Below are positions 6,234 to 10,740 of a stretch of DNA of 10,740 bases, one piece after another. Positions within the stretch are counted from its first letter, which is position 1. Every line of letters starts with the position of its first letter. The notes beneath the pieces were generated by a model. It saw only the letters and a program-made list of their open reading frames with translations, was not told where the DNA came from and searched no databases. This DNA comes from an uncultured bacterium (GTDB lineage: Bacteria; Bacillota; Clostridia; Lachnospirales; Lachnospiraceae). The translations under genes were made by a program, and so were the position numbers. The stretch covers positions 1-10,740 of the forward strand of contig CALFUE010000114.1 of NCBI GenBank assembly GCA_937916345.1, given 5' to 3'.

Positions 6234-7657
6234 ATTATCTCTCCTTCGCTGACCATGGAAGCGTCCAGCACTATATGGTCGTACATTGAAATCCCGTATT
6301 TAGTTTTTTTGGAGATTATGGCATACTCCTCATTCTGATGCAGTATCTCGATCTTTCTGAATACCGCGTAGCCCTTATTCACATTATATACGCCTTTCAT
6401 GCTGACCGTCTGGTTCAGCACAAATGTATCGGAGGGGTTTTCCGCGCATTTAATCACACTGCCCTTATTTAAGCTCGATTCACTGACATAGTAGACTATC
6501 CCTGAATCCTCATACAAACTCTCATCATCATCTCCGATATTCTTTCCATATATGTCGGTGGAAACGAAACGATCCGTTACATTTCCGTCATCATCCGTCT
6601 CAGAGAGGATAAGTCCCTGGGAGTTGGAATCTCCCCCAATGGTGAAATATTTCTTCGGAACCGCGAAAAGCTCCTTCGTAGCAATTGAAGAATTAGCTAT
6701 CTTTAAGCCTCTTGCGTTGTCCAGCAGCAGATCCACATCCACATACCGCTCCGACAGAAATCTTATCATGCTGTTGTTCAGTGACAGACAGAGGAATTTC
6801 CTGCCATCCTTTTCCCGAAAACTGACATATGCGAAGGCGTAGGAATCATCCTTCTTAAATCTGATTCGCATGACGCTGGTTTCGGCCAGGAGCTCATATA
6901 CTGAATCATCCACGGGTATGACCAGATACCAGTTCTCATCCGTTATGATCTTGTAGAGCATATTTCCCTCGCTGACCTCGGATTCAAGCTTCAGGTTCTT
7001 TTTTGAATAGTTTGACTCATCAAACATTCCGGCTGTGAAATTATCCAGATCTATATTTTCAAAGGCGTCCTCATAATAACAAATAACGCCGGGCTTATCA
7101 TTGTAAATTCGGTGAAAGCTGCTCTCTGATGAATCAGATATCTCAGTCTCAGAGAGCTCACGCAGAGCTGAGAGGTTGGCAGATTCATAGAGCTCGGCTG
7201 ACAGGTCGTTCTTGAAGGTATAGCACTCAAAAAATTCGCTGTCTGTGTATCTGTCACAAAAGCCTGATATCTCGTTCACGAGCTCGTTAAAGGTCTCACT
7301 GTCCAGGCTCCTGTTCTTATCGGCAGTCTCCGAAATCCTTCTTGCCACGAAGCCATTCTCGTCTATGGAACATATCAGGCTGCCCTTTGCGGCCTTAGAG
7401 TTTTCTTTGAGGTAATAATTGACACGCCCGGAGGAAGAAGCGTAGACTGCTGTCTCATCCCGCAGCGCCAGAGCTCTGAAGGTGGTTGACACCATAAGAG
7501 AACCTTCATCCACCTCCACATATGAGATATGCTTTGAGGTGAGGAAGGTATAAACATTAAAAAGCAGATATATAAGTATGAAAATAAAGATCACGAGTCC
7601 GATATTGATATTCAGGGATCTGTGATATCTGATGATGTTGCTGTTTCTTTTAGACAT
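6230..7657 (-). CDS. Membrane-anchored HlyD-like (membrane fusion protein-like) protein
   Basis: The 475 residues begin with a basic stretch (SKRNSNIIRYHR) and a single transmembrane segment at about 20-38, leaving the rest outside the membrane. The region after it (about 45-100) looks like the lipoyl/barrel-sandwich half-motif of HlyD-type adaptors: VDEGSLMVST, YASSSGRVNYYLKEN and KGSLICSID. A long acidic middle region (about 105-210) lacks the clear coiled coil of classic adaptors. The C-terminal half is beta-rich and unassigned, ending with a segment resembling adaptor barrels (KYGISMYDHIVLDASMV). No transporter partner lies in the window. It sits 9 nt after the P-loop gene and overlaps yggS by 4 nt. 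No convincing Shine-Dalgarno precedes the ATG, so it may depend on coupling. HlyD-like family membership is moderately supported; an efflux role is not. A structural role in the division envelope is only inference from location. Confidence 0.72.
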   Translation of the reverse strand: MSKRNSNIIRYHRSLNINIGLVIFIFILIYLLFNVYTFLTSKHISYVEVDEGSLMVSTTFRALALRDETAVYASSSGRVNYYLKENSKAAKGSLICSIDENGFVARRISETADKNRSLDSETFNELVNEISGFCDRYTDSEFFECYTFKNDLSAELYESANLSALRELSETEISDSSESSFHRIYNDKPGVICYYEDAFENIDLDNFTAGMFDESNYSKKNLKLESEVSEGNMLYKIITDENWYLVIPVDDSVYELLAETSVMRIRFKKDDSYAFAYVSFREKDGRKFLCLSLNNSMIRFLSERYVDVDLLLDNARGLKIANSSIATKELFAVPKKYFTIGGDSNSQGLILSETDDDGNVTDRFVSTDIYGKNIGDDDESLYEDSGIVYYVSESSLNKGSVIKCAENPSDTFVLNQTVSMKGVYNVNKGYAVFRKIEILHQNEEYAIISKKTKYGISMYDHIVLDASMVSEGEII

Positions 7658-7666
7658 TTTTCAGGA

Positions 7667-8089
7667 TCAGAGAGATACGATAAGTTTTGCCTTTGCGCAT
7701 TCCGGAAGCTTATCCTCATCCATCGCTATGCTGACGACAAACCTCACGCCAAATTTTTCGGAGATCACATCGAGCTTTGATATGGAATCCGTGATCAGGC
7801 TTTCATCAGTAGCAAAAGCCACATCGAGGAAGCTGTCGATATATATCTCCTGAATATCATGATCTGCAGCGATTATACCGCAGAGGAAGCCCATTGCTTC
7901 GTCTTTTCCGGTGATGGGATAGTCACTTACATTGACCAGGCGGATCTTGTTGGTTAGCTCATACATATGCTTTCCGCTCTTATCGATGAAAATGATATTG
8001 CCTGAGGCTGCGGCTATAGAATTGTTAGCCTTGTCAAGAAGATATTTAGATTTTCCCTTTCCGTGCTCTCCTGCTATTATCTCTACCAT
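7667..8089 (-). CDS. Small P-loop ATPase-like protein of unknown function
   Basis: From the ATG at 8089 this is a 140-residue soluble protein beginning MVEIIAGEHGKGKSKYLLDK. It has a perfect Walker A, GEHGKGKS (residues 7-14), and a Walker B-like hydrophobic strand ending in Asp, EIYIDS (81-86, D85). There is a second hydrophobic strand at NIIFIDKSGK (31-40), and RFVVSIAMDEDKLPE (116-130) resembles a strand after Walker B. This looks like a minimal RecA/kinase-type nucleotide-binding core without added domains. I do not recognise a named family with known function; similar Lachnospiraceae proteins are, from memory, often labelled just ATP-binding or PilT-like. The open frame extends to a TTG at 8104, but that stretch contains the Shine-Dalgarno GGGAGG. 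It is the first gene of the operon with the HlyD-like gene, yggS and sepF. Confidence 0.8.
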   Translation of the reverse strand: MVEIIAGEHGKGKSKYLLDKANNSIAAASGNIIFIDKSGKHMYELTNKIRLVNVSDYPITGKDEAMGFLCGIIAADHDIQEIYIDSFLDVAFATDESLITDSISKLDVISEKFGVRFVVSIAMDEDKLPECAKAKLIVSL

Positions 8090-8096
8090 GATCAAA

Positions 8097-8102
8097 CCTC
8101 CC
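8097..8102 (-). promoter_or_regulatory. Ribosome binding site deciding the P-loop gene start
   Basis: GGGAGG on the minus strand, 7 nt before the ATG at 8087-8089. It overlaps the in-frame TTG at 8104, ruling that codon out as the likely start. Confidence 0.85.
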
Positions 8103-8126
8103 AAAAAATATTTTTACTACATTTCA

Positions 8127-8155
8127 ATGATAACTTATAACAGACTAAAATACAA
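8127..8155 (-). promoter_or_regulatory. Candidate sigma-A promoter for the P-loop/HlyD-like/yggS/sepF operon
   Basis: On the minus strand a -35-like TTGTAT (8150-8155) and a -10-like TATCAT (8127-8132, five of six matches to TATAAT) are separated by exactly 17 bp. The site begins within the trailing bases of the upstream gene's terminator and lies about 40 bp before the P-loop ATG. The -35 is weak (three of six matches). Confidence 0.5.
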
Positions 8156-8189
8156 GAGAAAAAATGCCGCCGCAAGATGCGACGGCATT
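8151..8189 (-). terminator. Rho-independent terminator of the membrane protein gene
   Basis: On the minus strand, AATGCCGTCGC and GCGGCGGCATT form an 11-bp GC-rich stem (8163-8173 with 8179-8189, one G-U pair) with a 5-nt loop, followed by TTTTTT then CTCTTG. It starts 19 nt after the stop of the 8209-8886 gene and separates it from the following operon. Confidence 0.92.
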
Positions 8190-8208
8190 GGGGGGCTTCA
8201 AAAAACAA

Positions 8209-8886
8209 TTATCCTTCCAAAACCTTCTTGCCCTGTGCAAGAATTATCAGATAAACGATATTTGCTATAACGCCTAAAATTGTAGCGACAATAGAAAGGA
8301 TAAGACTTAAACCACTTGCAAACCCACCGATGAGACTGGCAATAACCTGCAGTGCGTAAACAACGAACAGAACCTTGATAAGAGTCCTTGCCGTTCCGGC
8401 TACAGCGCTGTTACCAAGCTGGTCAGCAAGATCGGCAATACCGTTTACGATATAGAATGTTGCAAGGCAGCTTACTACCGAAGAGCAGGCTGAAAGGATC
8501 GGACCTACAGTGGGTGTAGCTGAAAAGAAGCCGACTATAATAGAGAATATAAGGCTTATGATAACCCACATAAATGCCTTTGCGAAGTTATCATTGTCCT
8601 TCTTTGCCTTGTTGACACCGATCAGATAGATAATAAAAGCAACGATCATGATTATGCCACCGATGAGCGCAACGACGCCGCCGACTCCTACTGCGGCAAC
8701 AGCACCACCTGCAACCTGCGCAACTGCCTCATCACTCATATCAGCAGTATCAGCAATGCCGACGGCAATAGCACTACCCGCCAAAGCCGCGATCGCGCCG
8801 ATAACAGCAAGAACACCTGCGATCAGGGTAAGGATCTCTGAGAGGAAGATTTTTTTAACTCCCTCAAAAGCGTTTGGAAATTTCAT
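8209..8886 (-). CDS. Uncharacterised multi-pass membrane protein, Ala/Gly/Ile/Val-rich
   Basis: I do not recognise this 225-residue protein. It begins MKFPNAFEGVKKIFLSE, a short amphipathic lead, followed by about six hydrophobic segments (roughly 15-44, 68-90, 103-122, 126-150, 169-188 and 191-217). The first loop (45-60) is acidic, ADTADMSDEAVAQ; the loop at 91-101 is charged, NKAKKDNDN. The even-numbered helices share a similar layout, suggesting three tandem two-helix units (see findings). There is no catalytic motif, no cysteine pair of note and no signal peptidase site. It has a strong AAGGAG 8 nt before the ATG, a TATAAT upstream and a terminator downstream, so it is a monocistronic, probably well-expressed gene. 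The base composition is not obviously foreign. Function is unknown; calling it a transporter would not be supported. Confidence 0.85.
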   Translation of the reverse strand: MKFPNAFEGVKKIFLSEILTLIAGVLAVIGAIAALAGSAIAVGIADTADMSDEAVAQVAGGAVAAVGVGGVVALIGGIIMIVAFIIYLIGVNKAKKDNDNFAKAFMWVIISLIFSIIVGFFSATPTVGPILSACSSVVSCLATFYIVNGIADLADQLGNSAVAGTARTLIKVLFVVYALQVIASLIGGFASGLSLILSIVATILGVIANIVYLIILAQGKKVLEG

Positions 8887-8930
8887 TTTCTTTTCTCCTT
8901 TTCTTTGAAAGATTTATACGCAACAAGCAA

Positions 8931-8936
8931 ATTATA
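8931..8936 (-). promoter_or_regulatory. Candidate -10 box for the membrane protein gene
   Basis: A perfect TATAAT on the minus strand (context ATAGTATAATTTGC), 44 nt upstream of the ATG at 8886. No good -35 lies 16-18 bp upstream (AATGCA at 17 bp). The surrounding gap 8887-9003 is very AT-rich and shows no convincing terminator for the gene before it. Confidence 0.45.
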
Positions 8937-9003
8937 CTATATCAATTATTAAATGCATTTGCTATTTTCAACAAATTTTATCAAAAAAATAAAGATATCA
9001 TTA

Positions 9004-9705
9004 TTAAATATTCAGCAAAGTACGAAATCCGTCCTCTGCGTTCCCCGTGTACACTTCTGTCCGCATATAGGAAAACATAAATCTGTCATAGGGGAGACGC
9101 ATAGCAGCGCACAAATGCTCCATCACAAGCTCAGGCTTGATATTTTCAACACTTCCGGTGGCAAGCATCATGTAAAAATATCCGCCTGCAATATCATAAT
9201 ACATATCATATATCAGGGGTTTAAGATTTAAGGTTCGCTCGGATTTTTTAGTCTTTTTGGTGATGATGATCTCATCAGATTCCGCGTAAAACCTCTTCAC
9301 AGAATCACGTATTCTTTTATCAATATGTCCATCCTTTATCATTCCTTCGGCAAATCTCACTTCATAGGAGGCGGCGGAGACCTCCGCCATGGCATTTCCC
9401 GCAGAATCCGGCAGGATCAGATAATCCGTCACGACGATACCCTCAGCCATCTGCGCGTTCAGCATTTTTACGGCATCATTCGGCGAGGGGGATGAAATAA
9501 GATATATGTCGAAATACTCTCCCCTGCTCTCCATCCCCACTCCCAGCGGCACGGCGAAGGATATGATCATATGAGGCGAAAAGCCTTTGGAGTATTCCAC
9601 ATCAAAATCCGCCCTGCGGAAGGCCCTCTGGAAGTAGCGAACCATGTCCAGATGTCCGACAAACTTTATCTGACCGGTCTTCTCAAACCGTATTCTGGCT
9701 CTCAT
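9004..9705 (-). CDS. TIGR03936-type radical SAM-linked protein (DUF2344)
   Basis: From the ATG at 9705 this is a 233-residue protein starting MRARIRFEKTGQIKFVGHLD. The hallmark N-terminal block of the family is present: FVGHLDMVRYFQRAFRRA (15-32), then YSKGFSPHMIISFA (38-51) and PLGVGMESRGEYFDI (53-67). This family is found next to, or fused to, the TIGR03960 radical SAM protein, and the two presumably act together; the reaction is unknown. The open frame reaches 9780, but the extra 25 residues run through the 3' end of the upstream gene, and a GGAGGAG-type ribosome binding site immediately before 9705 supports the shorter form. The gene overlaps the radical SAM gene by 23 nt. In many Clostridia ribonuclease G and rplU follow; here the next gene is the unrelated membrane protein. 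Confidence 0.92.
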   Translation of the reverse strand: MRARIRFEKTGQIKFVGHLDMVRYFQRAFRRADFDVEYSKGFSPHMIISFAVPLGVGMESRGEYFDIYLISSPSPNDAVKMLNAQMAEGIVVTDYLILPDSAGNAMAEVSAASYEVRFAEGMIKDGHIDKRIRDSVKRFYAESDEIIITKKTKKSERTLNLKPLIYDMYYDIAGGYFYMMLATGSVENIKPELVMEHLCAAMRLPYDRFMFSYMRTEVYTGNAEDGFRTLLNI

Positions 9706-10740
9706 AGCACACTCCTCCTCCGTATTTTTTTGCGCCACAGCCGCTGCAGCGCTCTCTGCAGTTCGGCGTGACCCTCTCACCTCCTGCAGTCTGCCACTCT
9801 CTGGTGAGAAACTCCTTCGTCACTCCGCAGTCGATGAAATCCCAGGGCAGAATCTCATCCAGAAACCTCTCTCTTATTGTATAAAAATCAGGGTCTACCT
9901 TTGTTTCGGCAAAAGCCTCCCTCCATTTATTGTTATCGTGATATTCTGTCCAGGCATCGAAGTGGGCTCCCTTTTTATAGACAGCCTTTAAGACCTCAGA
10001 TAATCTCCTGTCTCCTCTGGCGAGCACTCCCTCTATCATAGTCACATCAGGCTCATGGTAAATATAATGAATTGACTTGTGATTCAAGGTTTTTATAATC
10101 TTTCCTTTGAGCATCTTTGCCATTTTGACATAGTATTCCTCACCCTGCATGCCTGCCCACTGGAATGGCGTAAATGGCTTCGGGACAAAAAAGGATGTGG
10201 ATACCGTTATCTGACACTTTCCGTTTCTCTTCTCCTTCGGGACGGTATCGTAATAGAGCATCGCCAGATCCTCAGCAAGATCCGCGATAGCCATTACATC
10301 ATCCTCCTTTTCAGTAGGAATGCCGATCATGAAATAGCACTTGATCTTGTTGTAGCCCGCCTCGTATACCATCCCGGCGCCACCCATTATATCCTCCACG
10401 GTAAGCCCCTTGTTTATCACATCCCGCAGTCTCTGGGAGCCCGCCTCCGGAGCAAAGGTCACGGAGTTTTTCTTCACATCGGAAAGCTTTTCCATAAGCC
10501 GAAGGAATACAGAGTCGATACGGAGCGAGGGAAGGGATATGTTCACTTTTTTAGAGGAAAAATTCTCCATCAAAAAATCCACCAGTTCCTCTATGGTCTG
10601 GTAGTCCGAGGTGCTTAAGGAGCTCAGGGTTATCTCATCATAGCCGCTGTTCTTCAGCATATTCACGGCATCCCGCTTCAGGATCTCTATATTTTTCTGC
10701 CTGTTCGGACGGTATATCATCCCCGCCTGACAGAAACGGC
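9683..10740 (-). CDS. TIGR03960-type B12-binding-like/radical SAM protein, 5'-truncated by window edge
   Basis: The frame stays open through the right edge: before the ATG at 10720 it reads R-F-C-Q-A-G, so 10720 is internal. The partial RFCQAGMIYRP matches the GCRFCQAG end of the radical SAM CxxxCxxC cluster motif; only its last cysteine (10730-10732) is in the window. About 352 residues are present. Downstream come the SAM-domain features LSSLSTSDY, SLPSLRIDS, TFAPEAGSQRLRDVINKG and the GxxIPTE segment CYFMIGIPTEKEDD, followed by KPFTPFQWAGM. The C-terminus carries a cysteine cluster, NCRERCSGCGAKKYGGGVC, typical of the family. The family is uncharacterised and is coupled to the DUF2344 partner downstream, here by a 23-nt overlap. 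The N-terminal portion lies outside. Confidence 0.93.
   Translation of the reverse strand, partial: RFCQAGMIYRPNRQKNIEILKRDAVNMLKNSGYDEITLSSLSTSDYQTIEELVDFLMENFSSKKVNISLPSLRIDSVFLRLMEKLSDVKKNSVTFAPEAGSQRLRDVINKGLTVEDIMGGAGMVYEAGYNKIKCYFMIGIPTEKEDDVMAIADLAEDLAMLYYDTVPKEKRNGKCQITVSTSFFVPKPFTPFQWAGMQGEEYYVKMAKMLKGKIIKTLNHKSIHYIYHEPDVTMIEGVLARGDRRLSEVLKAVYKKGAHFDAWTEYHDNNKWREAFAETKVDPDFYTIRERFLDEILPWDFIDCGVTKEFLTREWQTAGGERVTPNCRERCSGCGAKKYGGGVCYESQNTV
9712..9721 (-). promoter_or_regulatory. Ribosome binding site of the DUF2344 gene inside the radical SAM gene
   Basis: GGAGGAGGAG on the minus strand, 6 nt before the ATG at 9705. In the frame of the upstream gene the same bases are GGA GGA GGA G, coding the three glycines of the conserved GGGVC motif. 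Confidence 0.8.

Noticed and set aside
5943..6338. 131-residue plus-strand open frame across the yggS/HlyD-like junction
   Set aside because: It crosses two well-supported minus-strand genes and its translation shows no family signature.
8090..8208. Riboswitch or small RNA in the gap before the P-loop gene
   Set aside because: The only strong structure is the terminator of the upstream gene, and the remaining bases are accounted for by a candidate promoter and the ribosome binding site.
8648..8908. Plus-strand frame rich in Pro, Thr and Ala
   Set aside because: This composition is the expected complement of a Gly/Ala/Val-rich membrane protein gene on the other strand.
10079..10618. 179-residue plus-strand open frame opposite the radical SAM gene
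   Set aside because: It lies entirely antisense to a gene with clear family motifs, shows no recognisable domain and has no convincing ribosome binding site; it is a coding shadow.

Overview
The window looks like chromosomal DNA from a Gram-positive Clostridia, most likely a Lachnospiraceae-type anaerobe. The reasons are the sepF/yggS pair without Gram-negative division genes, the TIGR03960/TIGR03936 radical-SAM pair, strong AAGGAG-type ribosome binding sites, dense 4-nt ATGA overlaps, and Lachnospiraceae-like versions of the HlyD-like and small P-loop proteins. This assignment rests on gene content and remembered family resemblance, not on a search.

Layout on the + strand coordinates: (1) 1-638, the C-terminal catalytic part of a tyrosine recombinase, the only rightward gene, cut by the left edge. 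(2) 640-4817, a leftward operon read aroB > lspA > rluD > gpsA > cytidylate-kinase-like gene; the first four are joined by 1-4 nt overlaps. (3) 4877-4963, two perfect 13-bp inverted repeats in the 158-base gap between sepF and aroB; one is a plausible sepF terminator, the other is unexplained. (4) 4976-8089, a second leftward operon read small P-loop ATPase > HlyD-like membrane-anchored protein > yggS > sepF, with a candidate promoter at 8127-8155. (5) 8151-8189, a clear rho-independent terminator ending a single-gene unit (8209-8886) for an unrecognised multi-pass membrane protein with its own candidate -10 box. (6) 9004 to the right edge, a two-gene unit of a radical SAM protein (5' end outside the window) and its linked DUF2344 partner, overlapping by 23 nt.

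Functionally the window is mainly housekeeping: shikimate pathway (AroB), lipoprotein maturation (LspA), 23S rRNA pseudouridylation (RluD), phospholipid precursor synthesis (GpsA), PLP homeostasis (YggS) and cell division (SepF). The parts without known function are the P-loop/HlyD-like pair placed ahead of yggS-sepF, the lone membrane protein, the cytidylate-kinase-like protein and the radical-SAM pair. No CRISPR array, rRNA, tRNA, insertion sequence or prophage structure was seen. No gene-free stretch exceeds 300 bases; the largest gaps are 4818-4975, 8090-8208 and 8887-9003, all described below. Several start codons are placed downstream of the longest open frame because a Shine-Dalgarno sequence and family N-termini support the later ATG (aroB, sepF, the P-loop gene, the DUF2344 gene).
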